Under the pieces are notes generated by a model. That model was not told where the DNA came from. It saw only the letters and a list, made by a program, of their open reading frames with translations, and ran no database searches. From Azonexaceae bacterium (GTDB lineage: Bacteria > Pseudomonadota > Gammaproteobacteria > Burkholderiales > Rhodocyclaceae): DNA of 64,000 nt. The position numbers were made by a program, and so were the translations under genes. The DNA lies in contig SSSZ01000099.1 in the NCBI GenBank assembly GCA_009469675.1, positions 43,796 to 107,795 of the forward strand. The letters run 5' to 3'. This document shows, in pieces, positions 16,283 to 25,868 of the stretch (its first letter is position 1; each line of letters starts with the position of its first letter).

Positions 16283-19200
16283 ATGAACCGCGATCAGCCC
16301 ATCGTCCGCCGGGGGCCGGCCCTCCTCGCCGCCGGGTTGCTGACCCTCGCCCTGTCGGCCGGGGCGGCGGTCACCGAACTCAACCCGAACGGCGGCACCT
16401 CCGCCGCCAACGGCCTGCACATCTACCTGGAGAGCACCTCCAAGATACAGGTGCGCCGCCTCAACAACACCGGCCAGGTCTATAGCCCGACCGTCACGCC
16501 GGCCAGCAACAACCTGGACAACGGCATCTTCCTGCGCGCCAACGGCACGGTCTACGGGCCTTCCCACACAGTGGGGGGCACCTTTTCCCCCACCGCCTAC
16601 AACACCCAGACGATTTCCGCCGCCTCCCCCGCCGGCAACATCACCGACGGCACCACCCAGACCGCCACCGGCACCTACGGCATCACCAACGGGCCGCAGC
16701 TTTCGGTGGTGTACACCTACCTGCGGCCCTTCGATTTCGTCACCCTGTCGGTCACCCTGACCATCCCCGCCGGCTACCCGGTGGCCGCCAACAACCCGGT
16801 GCGCTACTACCACGCCGTCGACACCTACCTGGGCGGCAGCGACAACGGCTGCGGCGTCACTTTCACCGACTCCAACGGCCACCGGGTGGTCGGCACCTAT
16901 CCCCCGGCGTCGGGGACGACTTGCCCCTCGAGCACGGCGATACCGGCCGGCGTGAGCATCATCGAATCGTTCCGGGAACGGGGCGGCTTGCCGTTCAGCC
17001 GGTATTGCACCGCCCTGTGGAGCGATTTCTGGGATACCTCCAATCCGTTCAAGGCCTGTGCCGTCAGCAATCCGACCCAGTTGCCCAATACGGTGACGAC
17101 GACCTACCAGGATACCGGCATGGCTATCGAATACGATTTCACCGCCCCCGGCACCTACACCTTCGATTACGATTTCGTCATCGGCTCCCCCGCCGTCCCC
17201 CCCTACGACCACCTCGAACTGCGCTACGACCCGGGGTCCAACCTCTGCCCCTTCAATATCACGGTCCTCGGCTGCCTCTCGTCGACGGTGCCCTGCCCCT
17301 CCGGCAGCGAGGTCAATGCAAGTTTCACCGGCAACGTCACCGCCAGCGGCGGCAGCACGACGCTGACCCCGGCTAGCGGCGCCTTTTCCATCGCCGCCGG
17401 CACCCCCACCGCTTCGGTCACGGCCCAGGTGGGCACGGTCAGCGCCAGCGTCACCCTGGGGGCCAATAACCTGAGTGCCGTGCCGTTCAACGGGGTCAAG
17501 TGCTGGAACGGCAGCAGCGCCACCTGCACCTTCACGGCGCCGGCCTCGTCGTGTTTTGCCGCCGACCTCGACGCCTGCAGCAACCTCACCGGCAGCCCGG
17601 CGCGCTGCGGGGCCACGGGCAACCGGCTGTACACCAAGGTGGCCGGCCAGGGCTTCAATTTCGATCTGGTGGCTTTGAAGGGCTCCCCCAAAACCGTCGA
17701 TACCGCCTTTACCGGCACGGTCAGCGTCGACCTGGTGAGCAGCACGGGGACGGCAACCGGAAGCAACAAGTGCCCGACCACGTCACCGGCCACGGTGGCC
17801 GGGGTGAGCGCCCAGAACATCAGTTTCTCAGCGGGCCGGCCGGCCACCGCCACCACCTATGCCGTTCTGGCCGGCCAGAACACCCAGGCCGGGCGGAACG
17901 TCTGGGTGCGCTTCACCCAGGGCAGCGGCCCGAGTGCTACCACCGTCTGTTCGAGCGACCGCTTCGCCATCCGGCCGGCCGCGCTCACCGTCACCTCCAC
18001 CGACGCCACGGCCGACGCCAGCGGCGCCAGCGCCACCGCCTTGCCCCGGCTCGCCGCCGGCGCCAACTTCAACCTCACCGCCGCCAGCGGCACGCCGGGT
18101 TACGACGGGACGCCGACCATCAGCGCCGCCCCCATCAACGCCACCCCCATCGAGTGGCTGGCCGCCCCGGCGGGCGTCGGCACCCTGGGGGGCAGCTTCA
18201 CCGCCGCCGCGCCGCTTGATGGTACGGCCAGCGGCACCTTCACCTACAGCGAGGTGGGCTATTTCCGCTTCCAGGCCAGGGGGGTGGCCGACGCAACCTA
18301 CACCGCCGCCTACCAGGATGGCAGCGACACGGTCTGCCAGAAGAACGCCGCCGGTGCCGACGCCTTCGCCAACACCGCCAACGCCGCCGGCAAGGTCGGC
18401 TGCCTGTTCGGCAATACGGCGGCGACTAACCATTTCGGGCGCTTCTTCCCCGATCATTTCGACGTGGCCGTCACCGAGGGCTGCGCCGCCGGCACCTTCA
18501 CCTACTCCGGCCAGCCCTTCGGGGCGACGGTCACGGCCCGCAACGCCGCCGGCGGGGCCACCGCCAACTACCAGGGGGCGAGCTACGCCCGCGCTACCAC
18601 CCTGACCGCCCGCAATGCCGGCGATACCGCCGCCAACCCCGGGGCCGGCGCCCTCGCCGGGGAGGCCATCGGGGCTGCGGCCTTCACGGGCGGCGTGGCG
18701 ACCATCACCGCGGCGACGGTGCCGGCGCTGACCTATACCGTCCCCACTGCCACGACGCCGACGGTCGTTCGCCTGCGGGCCACGGAAAATGCGCCGGGCG
18801 GCGACGGCGTCACCTCGTTGCGGGCCCCGCCGGCGGCGACCGTCGAAGGCACTACCACCGTCCGCAGCGGCCGGCTTGCCATCGGCAACGCCTACGGCAG
18901 CGAATTCATCGCCCTGCCGGTGCGGTCTGAAACCCAGTTCTGGACGGCCACCGGCTGGCAGCGCAATGTGAACGACAGTTGCACAGCCCTCACGGTGCCG
19001 ACCAGCGCCAATGCCGGCCTGACCTTCGCCACCCAGACGCCGTCCAACCAGCTGGCGGCCGGCGAAACGGCAGCGGCCTTCGGGGTGGTCGCCGATGCTT
19101 TTGGCCGCGCCCCGGTGGTTGCCGGCAACGCCGGCCTGCGTTTTTCCGCCCCCGGCGCCGGAAATTTCGGCTATGTCGACGTGGTCGGCAACATCGTGCG

Positions 19201-19303
19201 TGGGGCCAATACCTGGCTGCTCTTGGCAACGCCGACTTCGCGGGTGTGTTTCGGCAGTTGCGGTCCGCGCAACTCGATTATCTATTCGCAGGAGCGTTTT
19301 TGA
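16283..19303 (+). CDS. mshQ: Large exported MSHA biogenesis protein MshQ
   Basis: A 1006-residue secreted protein with a signal peptide (about 1-28, LLTLALSAGAAV) and no transmembrane segment afterwards. The N-terminal third (about 30-310) has a beta-rich, Asn/Thr/Ser-rich lectin-like composition; the rest is repetitive Ala/Gly/Thr-rich with scattered cysteines, and the C-terminal end resembles the DUF6701 region of MshQ. A strong AAGGAGAGG ribosome site precedes ATG 16283. As in Vibrio, it is the last gene of the structural block. An adhesin or pilus-tip role is inference; the family's function is not settled. Confidence 0.8.
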   Translation: MNRDQPIVRRGPALLAAGLLTLALSAGAAVTELNPNGGTSAANGLHIYLESTSKIQVRRLNNTGQVYSPTVTPASNNLDNGIFLRANGTVYGPSHTVGGTFSPTAYNTQTISAASPAGNITDGTTQTATGTYGITNGPQLSVVYTYLRPFDFVTLSVTLTIPAGYPVAANNPVRYYHAVDTYLGGSDNGCGVTFTDSNGHRVVGTYPPASGTTCPSSTAIPAGVSIIESFRERGGLPFSRYCTALWSDFWDTSNPFKACAVSNPTQLPNTVTTTYQDTGMAIEYDFTAPGTYTFDYDFVIGSPAVPPYDHLELRYDPGSNLCPFNITVLGCLSSTVPCPSGSEVNASFTGNVTASGGSTTLTPASGAFSIAAGTPTASVTAQVGTVSASVTLGANNLSAVPFNGVKCWNGSSATCTFTAPASSCFAADLDACSNLTGSPARCGATGNRLYTKVAGQGFNFDLVALKGSPKTVDTAFTGTVSVDLVSSTGTATGSNKCPTTSPATVAGVSAQNISFSAGRPATATTYAVLAGQNTQAGRNVWVRFTQGSGPSATTVCSSDRFAIRPAALTVTSTDATADASGASATALPRLAAGANFNLTAASGTPGYDGTPTISAAPINATPIEWLAAPAGVGTLGGSFTAAAPLDGTASGTFTYSEVGYFRFQARGVADATYTAAYQDGSDTVCQKNAAGADAFANTANAAGKVGCLFGNTAATNHFGRFFPDHFDVAVTEGCAAGTFTYSGQPFGATVTARNAAGGATANYQGASYARATTLTARNAGDTAANPGAGALAGEAIGAAAFTGGVATITAATVPALTYTVPTATTPTVVRLRATENAPGGDGVTSLRAPPAATVEGTTTVRSGRLAIGNAYGSEFIALPVRSETQFWTATGWQRNVNDSCTALTVPTSANAGLTFATQTPSNQLAAGETAAAFGVVADAFGRAPVVAGNAGLRFSAPGAGNFGYVDVVGNIVRGANTWLLLATPTSRVCFGSCGPRNSIIYSQERF

Positions 19304-19369
19304 GAAAAAGCCGTTGTAATTTAATGTGTTGCGGGATATCCTTCGTGAAATACTTTAGTTGATGGTGCG

Positions 19370-20308
19370 ATGCTGCCAAAACTGCGGGCAAAAAACACAA
19401 AAGGCTGGATGGCGGTGGTGTGCCGGGGAGGGCGCATCGACCTGGCCTATGCCGTCCGTGCCCGGGACGAGCGGCCGCTCATCGAACGCCTCGATTCCTT
19501 CCGCGTCGAGGCCGGCGAGGCCGACGCCCTGCAGCGCCTGCGGGCGTCGCACCAGCTCAAGGCCTACGCCTGCACCACCCTGCTGCCGGAAAGCGATTAT
19601 CGCCTGCTCCAGGTCGATGCACCCGCCGTGGCGGCGGAAGAACGCACTTCGGCGGTGCGCTGGCGCCTGAAGGACATGGTGGACTTTCCCATCGATACCG
19701 CCGCCGTCGGCGTCCTCGACATTCCCTTGAAGGACAGCGCCGCCGGCCGCCAGCCCAGCGTCTTCGCGGTGACCGCCGGAGCCGAGGCGGTGGGCCGCTG
19801 CATGCGCCTCTTCGACGGCGCCAGGGTGCCGCTCGCCGCCATCGACATTCCCGAGCTGGCCCAGCGCAACGTCGCCGCCCTCTTCGAAGAGGCCAACCGC
19901 GGCCTGGCTTTCCTCAGCCTGGGCGAAGCCGACAGCCTGCTCACCATCACCTACGGCGGCGAGCTTTATCTCGCCCGCCGCATCGAGGTTTCCGCCCGCA
20001 CCCTGGCAGAGGCCGAGGGCGAGCGGCGCCAGGTCTTGGTCGAGCGCCTCGTCCTCGAACTGCAGCGCACCCTCGACAATTTCGACCGCCAGTACAATTT
20101 TATTTCCGTCGTCCGCCTGGTGCTTGCCAGCGAGCAGCCCGCCGACTGGCTCCTCGCCGCCCTCGGCGAAAACCTCTACGTCCCGGTGCAGGCCATGGAT
20201 CTGGCGGCGGTGGCCGATTTTCCCGCCCTGCCGGAACTGAAGAATCCCCAGCGCCAGGCCCAGGGCCTGCTGGCCATCGGCGCCGCCCTGCGGGAGGGCG
20301 GTCCATGA
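19370..20308 (+). CDS. mshI: MSHA biogenesis protein MshI (PilM-like)
   Basis: A 312-residue cytoplasmic actin-like protein of the PilM group, expected to bind the short cytoplasmic tail of the PilN-like protein encoded next. Features include KGWMAVVCRGGRIDLAY at the start and VERLVLELQRTLDNFDRQY (about 224-242). It follows a 66-bp, AT-richer gap after mshQ that may hold its own promoter; I found only weak boxes (TTGCGG 19329, TACTTT 19351). Its stop overlaps the next gene. Confidence 0.82.
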   Translation: MLPKLRAKNTKGWMAVVCRGGRIDLAYAVRARDERPLIERLDSFRVEAGEADALQRLRASHQLKAYACTTLLPESDYRLLQVDAPAVAAEERTSAVRWRLKDMVDFPIDTAAVGVLDIPLKDSAAGRQPSVFAVTAGAEAVGRCMRLFDGARVPLAAIDIPELAQRNVAALFEEANRGLAFLSLGEADSLLTITYGGELYLARRIEVSARTLAEAEGERRQVLVERLVLELQRTLDNFDRQYNFISVVRLVLASEQPADWLLAALGENLYVPVQAMDLAAVADFPALPELKNPQRQAQGLLAIGAALREGGP

Positions 20309-20961
20309 GCCAGCAGATCAACCTGCTCCTGCCCGCCCTGCGGCCCCGCCGCGACTGGCTGGGCTTTCCGCTGGTGGCGGGGAGCGCCCTGGCCGTCATC
20401 GTGCTCGTCGCCGGCCTGGGGCTTTGGGGGCGGCAGCAGGTGGCCGGCCTGGGCGAGGAAAAAGAGCGGGGCGACGCCGAAGCGGCCGCCCTGCAGCAGC
20501 GCCTCCTGGCGCTGGGCCAGACCCTCGCCGCCCGCCAGCCCAACCCGGCGTTGCAGGCCGAGATCGACCGCCTGGCCGAATCCCTGCGCCAGCGGGAAGA
20601 AGCCCTGCAGGTGGTGGAGTCCGGCCGGACCGGCGGGGCCGGCGGCCACGCCCTGGCCATGCGCGGCTTCGCCCGGCAGATGGTCGACGGGGTCTGGCTC
20701 ACCGGCTTCACCCTGGCCGGCAGCGACGTTGAAATCCGCGGCCGGCTGGCCGACGCCGCCTTGCTGCCCCACTACATCCGCCGCCTCAACGAAGAAAGCA
20801 CCTTCCAGGGCCGCCGCTTCGCCGCCCTCGACATGCAGGACGCCAGCCGCGCCGCCCCCCCCGAAACGCCGGGCCGGGTGCCGCCGCCGGGGAACGCCCG
20901 GCGCTACACCGAATTCGTTCTCCACGGCAGCCAGGGCCGGGCGGGAGGCAAAGCCGAATGA
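20305..20961 (+). CDS. PilN-like inner-membrane alignment protein
   Basis: A 218-residue bitopic protein: short cytoplasmic tail with QQINLLLP (3-10), one membrane helix (about 22-46), a coiled coil (about 50-110) and a ferredoxin-like periplasmic domain. The INLL motif is the PilM-binding signature of PilN. In some MSHA loci this unit is fused to MshI or called MshI2. It overlaps mshI and mshJ by ATGA, implying stoichiometric synthesis of the M-N-O-like platform. Confidence 0.82.
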   Translation: MSQQINLLLPALRPRRDWLGFPLVAGSALAVIVLVAGLGLWGRQQVAGLGEEKERGDAEAAALQQRLLALGQTLAARQPNPALQAEIDRLAESLRQREEALQVVESGRTGGAGGHALAMRGFARQMVDGVWLTGFTLAGSDVEIRGRLADAALLPHYIRRLNEESTFQGRRFAALDMQDASRAAPPETPGRVPPPGNARRYTEFVLHGSQGRAGGKAE

Positions 20962-21635
20962 GCGCCGCCAAAACCCCCCTGGCCGGCGTCGCTGCCCGCT
21001 ACAACGCCCTTTCCCCGCGGGAGAAGGCGATGGTCGCCCTGGCCCTGGTCTTCGGCCCGTTGCTGGTGGGCAATTCGCTCTTTGTCGATCCGCCATTCGC
21101 CAAGGCCCGCAGCCTTCGCCAGGCAGTCGAGCAGCAGCGCCTCGGCCTGGCCGACGCCAAGGCCCAGATCGCCAACCTCGAGGCCCAGTTGCAGGTCGAC
21201 CCCGACGCCCCCAAGAAAGCCGAGCTGGCCGGCGTGCAGCAGAAACTCCTGGGGGCCGACGAGCGCCTGAAAAAGCTCAGCGACAGCCTGGTTCCGCCGG
21301 CCGAGATGAATCACCTGCTCGAACATCTGCTGGCCAAGCACGGCGGCCTGCGCCTCGTCAGCTTGAAGACCCTGGCGCCGGAAAGCATCCTGACGCCCCC
21401 CGCCAAGGCGGAGGGCAAACCCGCCGAGCGCCAGTTCGACATTTTCCGTCACGGCATCGAATTGCGCCTGGAGGGCGGTTACTTCGAACTGCTGGCCTAC
21501 CTCGACCAGCTCGAAAAGGCCGAGAAGAAACTGCTCTGGGGGCCGGTCCGGCTGACCGTCGAGACGCATCCCAAGGCCTTGCTCACGGTCACGGTCTACA
21601 CCCTGGCCGCCGATCGGGCGTGGCTGTCGCTATGA
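20958..21635 (+). CDS. mshJ: MSHA biogenesis protein MshJ (PilO-like)
   Basis: A 225-residue bitopic protein with one membrane helix (about 24-42), a coiled coil (about 52-105) and a small periplasmic domain (about 125-220). The RYNALSPREKAMVALALVFGP start is characteristic of MshJ and GspM-like proteins. It should pair with the preceding PilN-like protein in the inner-membrane subcomplex. It is overlapped at both ends by its neighbours. Confidence 0.83.
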   Translation: MSAAKTPLAGVAARYNALSPREKAMVALALVFGPLLVGNSLFVDPPFAKARSLRQAVEQQRLGLADAKAQIANLEAQLQVDPDAPKKAELAGVQQKLLGADERLKKLSDSLVPPAEMNHLLEHLLAKHGGLRLVSLKTLAPESILTPPAKAEGKPAERQFDIFRHGIELRLEGGYFELLAYLDQLEKAEKKLLWGPVRLTVETHPKALLTVTVYTLAADRAWLSL

Positions 21636-22024
21636 AGCCGCTGATTCTCCTTGCCATTCTGGCCGCTGCCTGGGCCGGCGCCGTCCGGGCCGAAGGCGCG
21701 CCCCTCGGCGACCCGACCCGGCCGCCGGCCGAATTCGCTGGCCCGGAGGGGGCCGAGCCAGCCGAGGCCGGCTTGCGTTTACAATCGGTGCTTTTGCCGA
21801 AAAACGGCAAACCGACGGCGATCATCAGCGGCAAGCTGGTGGCCCTTGGCGGCAAGGTCGGCGAGGCCCGCCTGGTGCGGCTGAGCGAGACCGAAGCCGT
21901 GCTGGCCGGGCCCCAGGGCATCGAGCGTCTGGCCTTGACGCCGGATGCCAGGAAAATAATCAGGAAGGACCGGGAGCCCACCGGGGCGGCCGGCAAGGCC
22001 GGGGAGAAAAGGGAAAGACCATGA
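21632..22024 (+). CDS. mshK: MSHA biogenesis protein MshK (PilP-like)
   Basis: A 130-residue exported protein with a signal peptide (about 1-20) followed by DPTRPP (27-32), the hallmark of MshK/PilP/GspC-like HR domains. The core LRLQSVLLPKNGKPTAIISG and VRLSETEAVL matches the family. It probably links the MshJ platform to the secretin MshL. ATGA overlaps occur at both ends. Confidence 0.85.
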   Translation: MKPLILLAILAAAWAGAVRAEGAPLGDPTRPPAEFAGPEGAEPAEAGLRLQSVLLPKNGKPTAIISGKLVALGGKVGEARLVRLSETEAVLAGPQGIERLALTPDARKIIRKDREPTGAAGKAGEKRERP

Positions 22025-23805
22025 AAAACGTCGGGATCGCCATACTCGCGAGCGCGCTGCTGTCGGCCTGCGGCAGCCCGTCGATGCGGTCGGGGGAAAC
22101 CTTCGACCGCATCAGCCAGGAACTGAAGGAAGCCGCCGAAAGCAAACGCCGCCAGCCGGCACCGGACGCCGTCGGGCGGGCCATGATGCCGCCCCTGCAG
22201 GTGGACGAGCCGGTCGCCGCCAGACCCGAGCCGCGCTTCAACCTGGCCGTCAACAATGCCCCCGCCGGCCAGGTCTTCATGGCCCTGGTGGCCGGCACGC
22301 GCTACAACATGCTGGTGCCGCCCGAGGTGACCGGCAACCTCACCCTCGACCTCAAGGACGTCACCGTCCGCGAGGCCCTCGACGCCATCCGCGAACTCTA
22401 CGGCTACGAATACAAGGTCAGCGGCAACCGCATCGGCATCCAGCCCAACTCGGTGCAGACGCGGATTTTCCAGATCAACTACCTGGCCAGCCGGCGCCAG
22501 GGGGTGAGCGACATGCGCATCACCTCGAGTTCGCCCAGCGTGGTCAATCCCGGCGGCAGCGGCAGCGGCGGCAGCGGCGGCACGACGACGGCGGCCACGC
22601 CGGCCGTCACCGCGCCGGCCACCACGGCCACCCCGGGCGGCACGCCGTCGGGCGGTGGCCTGCCCCTCAGCAACGCCGACGCCAGCCGGGTCCGCACCTC
22701 GTCCGACAACGACTTCTGGTTCGACCTGAAAACCGCCCTGTCCACCATCGTCGGTCAGGGCGAGGGGCGCAGCGTCATCCTCAACGCCGTTTCCGGCGTC
22801 GTCCTGGTCAAGGCCCTGCCGACCGAATTGCGGGCCGTCGAGAACTACCTCAAGGCCACCCAGCTCATGGTCGAGCGCCAGGTCATGCTGGAAGCCAAGA
22901 TCATCGAGGTGTCCCTCAACGATTCCTACCAGACCGGCATCAACTGGGCCAAGTTCAGCGGCCACGACCAGCGCTGGGCGGGGGGCGTCCTGGCGCCGGG
23001 GTCGAGCCTTTCGGGCAACAGCACGGCGCTTTCCGGATCGGCGGTGGGACAGGGCATCGGCAGCGCCATCACGTCGACTCCGGGCAAGGCCGGCGCCATC
23101 GCCGCTTCTTCCCTGGGCAAGGGTTTCTTCGGTCTGGCCTTCCAGGCCAAGGACTTCGCCGCCCTGGTCTCCTTCCTGGAAACCCAGGGCGACCTGCAGG
23201 TGCTGTCCAGCCCCCGCATCGCCACCCTCAACAACCAGAAGGCCGTCCTCAAGGTGGGGACCGACGACTACTTCGTCACCAACGTATCGACTACCACCAG
23301 CACCAGCGGCACCGGCAGCATCACCACGCCCACCGTGACGCTGCAGCCCTTCTTCTCGGGTATTTCCCTCGACGTCACGCCGCAGATCGACGACGACGGC
23401 AACATCATCCTGCACGTCCATCCGGCCGTCACGGTGGTCGAGGAACGCACCAAGGAGATCAACCTGGGCAGCCAGATCGGCGTCTTTTCACTGCCCCTGG
23501 CATCGAGCAGCATCAACGAGACCGATTCCATCGTCCGCGTCCAGGACGGCCGCATCGTCGCCATCGGCGGCCTGATGAGCCAGGAGCAGTCGCACAGCCG
23601 CAACGGCCTGCCCGGTCTGAGCCGGGTGCCGGGGGTGGGTACCCTGTTCGGCCAGAAAGGCGCGGCCAACAAGAAGCGCGAACTGGTCATCCTGATGAAA
23701 TCGACGGTGATCGAAAACGAAAACTCCTGGCGCCAGGAATTGAGCGCCACCCACGAGCGGGTGCAGGCCCTCGACCCGCGCAAGATCGAATGGCAAACCC
23801 AGTGA
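22021..23805 (+). CDS. mshL: MSHA outer-membrane secretin MshL
   Basis: A 594-residue lipoprotein secretin: signal with lipobox LSAC (Cys17), an N-terminal secretin/TonB-short-N and N1 region (about 75-160), a Gly/Ser/Thr-rich linker (about 176-220) and the beta-barrel domain (about 320-575) with LSSPRIATLNNQKAVLKVG and VRVQDGRIVAIGGLM signatures. It forms the pore through which the pilus leaves the cell. ATG 22021 overlaps mshK. Confidence 0.94.
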   Translation: MKNVGIAILASALLSACGSPSMRSGETFDRISQELKEAAESKRRQPAPDAVGRAMMPPLQVDEPVAARPEPRFNLAVNNAPAGQVFMALVAGTRYNMLVPPEVTGNLTLDLKDVTVREALDAIRELYGYEYKVSGNRIGIQPNSVQTRIFQINYLASRRQGVSDMRITSSSPSVVNPGGSGSGGSGGTTTAATPAVTAPATTATPGGTPSGGGLPLSNADASRVRTSSDNDFWFDLKTALSTIVGQGEGRSVILNAVSGVVLVKALPTELRAVENYLKATQLMVERQVMLEAKIIEVSLNDSYQTGINWAKFSGHDQRWAGGVLAPGSSLSGNSTALSGSAVGQGIGSAITSTPGKAGAIAASSLGKGFFGLAFQAKDFAALVSFLETQGDLQVLSSPRIATLNNQKAVLKVGTDDYFVTNVSTTTSTSGTGSITTPTVTLQPFFSGISLDVTPQIDDDGNIILHVHPAVTVVEERTKEINLGSQIGVFSLPLASSSINETDSIVRVQDGRIVAIGGLMSQEQSHSRNGLPGLSRVPGVGTLFGQKGAANKKRELVILMKSTVIENENSWRQELSATHERVQALDPRKIEWQTQ

Positions 23806-23827
23806 GGGTGGGCGGGGTCGGGGCGGC

Positions 23828-24655
23828 GTGTATCTAGACTATTTCGGCCTGACCGAACTGCCCTTCGGGATCACCCCCGACACCAGCTACACCTACGTCA
23901 CGGCAAGCCACCAGGAGGCCCTCAACACCCTCCTCGTCGCACTCAACAGCGGCGAAGGCTTCATCAAGATCACGGGCGAAGTCGGTACCGGCAAGTCGCT
24001 CCTCTGCCGCCGCCTGCTCCAGACCCTGCCGGCGGGGGCGGTTTCCGCCTACCTGCCCAACCCCTTCTTGACCCCCCGCACCCTGATGCTGGCCCTGGGG
24101 GAGGAGTTGGGCCTGGCCCTGGTGCCGACCATCGACGACTACCATCTGCTGCAGCGCCTCAACCACGCCCTGCTCGAAATGGCCGGGGCCGAAAGGCCGG
24201 TGGTGATCTGTATCGACGAGGCCCAGGCCATGCCCCTGGAAACCATGGAGGCGCTGCGCCTCCTGTCCAATCTGGAAACGGAAAAAAGAAAACTCCTGCA
24301 GATCGTCCTTTTCGGCCAGCCCGAACTCGACGAAAAGCTGGCCCATCCGTCGGTACGCCAGCTGCTGCAGCGCATCGCCTTCCATTACCGCCTGCAGGGA
24401 TTGGCCAAGGAGGAGATTGCCGCCTATCTCGGCCACCGCTTGCGGGTCGCCGGCTACCGCGGCGACGAACTCTTCGCCAAAGGTGCAGCCCGGGCCCTGC
24501 ATCGGGCAAGCGGCGGAACGCCGCGGCTGGTCAACATTCTGGCCAACAAGGCGCTGTTTTCCGTGTTCGGCGAAGGCAAGCGCCTGGTCAAGGCGCGCCA
24601 CGTCCGCAAGGCCGCCGCCGATACCGAGGGCGCCCGGTCGCCGGGCTGGTGGTGA
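23828..24655 (+). CDS. mshM: MSHA biogenesis ATPase MshM (ExeA/GspA-like)
   Basis: A 275-residue AAA ATPase with Walker A GEVGTGKS (50-57), Walker B VVICIDEAQAM and the arginine-rich sensor part GTPRLVNILANKAL. The start MYLDYFGLTELPFGITPD is typical of ExeA-like proteins. It lacks the C-terminal peptidoglycan-binding part of ExeA and so resembles MshM. It is thought to help secretin assembly. GTG start at 23828, 22 bp after mshL. Confidence 0.88.
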   Translation: MYLDYFGLTELPFGITPDTSYTYVTASHQEALNTLLVALNSGEGFIKITGEVGTGKSLLCRRLLQTLPAGAVSAYLPNPFLTPRTLMLALGEELGLALVPTIDDYHLLQRLNHALLEMAGAERPVVICIDEAQAMPLETMEALRLLSNLETEKRKLLQIVLFGQPELDEKLAHPSVRQLLQRIAFHYRLQGLAKEEIAAYLGHRLRVAGYRGDELFAKGAARALHRASGGTPRLVNILANKALFSVFGEGKRLVKARHVRKAAADTEGARSPGWW

Positions 24656-24656
24656 A

Positions 24657-25751
24657 ATGAGCGTCATCAACGACATGCTGCGCGACCTCGAAGTCCGCCG
24701 CGCCGGCGAACTGGGGGATCAGCAGCTGCAGCGGGAAATCCGGGCCTTGCCCGCCCAACGGCGGCCTTCGCCTTGGCGTTGGGGCTTGCCGCTGCTCGTT
24801 CTGCTGGGCGGCGGAGCGATCGCCCTGGTGTGGTGGCAGGCCTTCCCCGGCGGCCGGCCGGTGGGGACGATGGCGGCGGCCCCGGCGCCGGCCGTCAGCC
24901 CTCCGCCGGTGGTGATGCCGGCGCCGGCTGCGGCGCCGCCCAGTCTCCCCGATCCGGCGCCCCTGGCCGCCGTCGACGCCCTGCGCATCGCCCACCTCCT
25001 GGAAAACCCGCCGGCCGAGCCGGCCGTCGCAGCCCCGCCACCGTCGGCGCCCCCGGCCCGCAGCGCCCGCGATGCGGTGCCGAGCGCCGCCCCGCCGGTC
25101 CGGCCCGAGGCCGCACCCCCCCGGCCGAAAGCCGCCGAAGTACCGCCCGTTGCCCCGGGCAGCATCGAAAAGACCGCCGTCCAGGGCAGCGCCCGGGAGC
25201 GGGCCGAAGCCGAGTTCCGCCGTGCCCAGAGCCTCCTCGCCGCCGGCCAGAACAGCGCCGCCTACGATGCGCTGCAGGCGGCGCTGCGCCACGATCCCGC
25301 CCACGTGGGGCCCCGCCAGGCGCTGCTCCGCCTGCTTCTCGAAGGGCGGCGCATCGACGAGGCGATGACGGCGCTGCAGGAAGGCCTCGACCTCCACCCC
25401 GCCCAGATCGGCTGGGCTATGTCGCTGGCCCGCCTGCTCGTCGAGCGCAACGACCTGGCCGGCGCCGAAAAGGTGCTCGTCCGGTCGCAGCACCTCGCCC
25501 TCGGCAACGCCGAATACGCCGGCTTCCATGGCCATGTCTTGAACCGCCTGGGGCGTTACCGCGACGCCGCCGAACGCTACGGCGCGGCTAGCCGGCTCGC
25601 CCCGGCCGAAGGGCGCTGGTGGTTCGGGCTGGGGCAGGCCCTGGACGGCGAGGGCAAGGCCGGCGAGGCACGGGAAGCCTACCGGCGCGCCTTGGCCAGC
25701 GGTAATCTCAACGCCGATCTTGCCGCCCTGGCCGAAGCCAGGCTGCACTGA
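24657..25751 (+). CDS. mshN: MSHA biogenesis TPR protein MshN
   Basis: A 364-residue bitopic protein: cytoplasmic start SVINDMLRDLEVR (the MshN/GspB-like signature), one membrane helix (about 42-62), a long Pro/Ala-rich spacer (about 70-165) and tetratricopeptide repeats (about 175-360). It lies 1 bp after mshM and ends the locus. The Pro-rich rod may span the periplasm. The dispersed repeat element begins on the last base of its stop codon. Confidence 0.85.
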   Translation: MSVINDMLRDLEVRRAGELGDQQLQREIRALPAQRRPSPWRWGLPLLVLLGGGAIALVWWQAFPGGRPVGTMAAAPAPAVSPPPVVMPAPAAAPPSLPDPAPLAAVDALRIAHLLENPPAEPAVAAPPPSAPPARSARDAVPSAAPPVRPEAAPPRPKAAEVPPVAPGSIEKTAVQGSARERAEAEFRRAQSLLAAGQNSAAYDALQAALRHDPAHVGPRQALLRLLLEGRRIDEAMTALQEGLDLHPAQIGWAMSLARLLVERNDLAGAEKVLVRSQHLALGNAEYAGFHGHVLNRLGRYRDAAERYGAASRLAPAEGRWWFGLGQALDGEGKAGEAREAYRRALASGNLNADLAALAEARLH

Positions 25752-25854
25752 TACCCATTCGCTTTCAAACCGATCCTTTGTCGACTTCGCCTTGTCGTGC
25801 TCCAGCACTGTCTTCGGCTCGTCTTCGCGTCTCGATTTGAAAGCGAATTGGTAT
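25751..25854 (+). repeat. Dispersed palindromic element, copy 1
   Basis: A 104-bp element with terminal inverted repeats: left ATACCCATTCGCTTTCAAA (25751-25769), right TTTGAAAGCGAATTGGTAT (25836-25854), one mismatch between arms. A central stem GTGCT/AGCAC surrounds two bases. The first base is the A of the mshN TGA stop. Copies 2 (51293) and 3 (56427) share the same internal sequence in the same orientation to the upstream gene. It lies between mshN and the converging glycosyltransferase gene, where it could act as a hairpin terminator. Confidence 0.85.
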
Positions 25855-25868
25855 GAGTTCGTCTCCCG

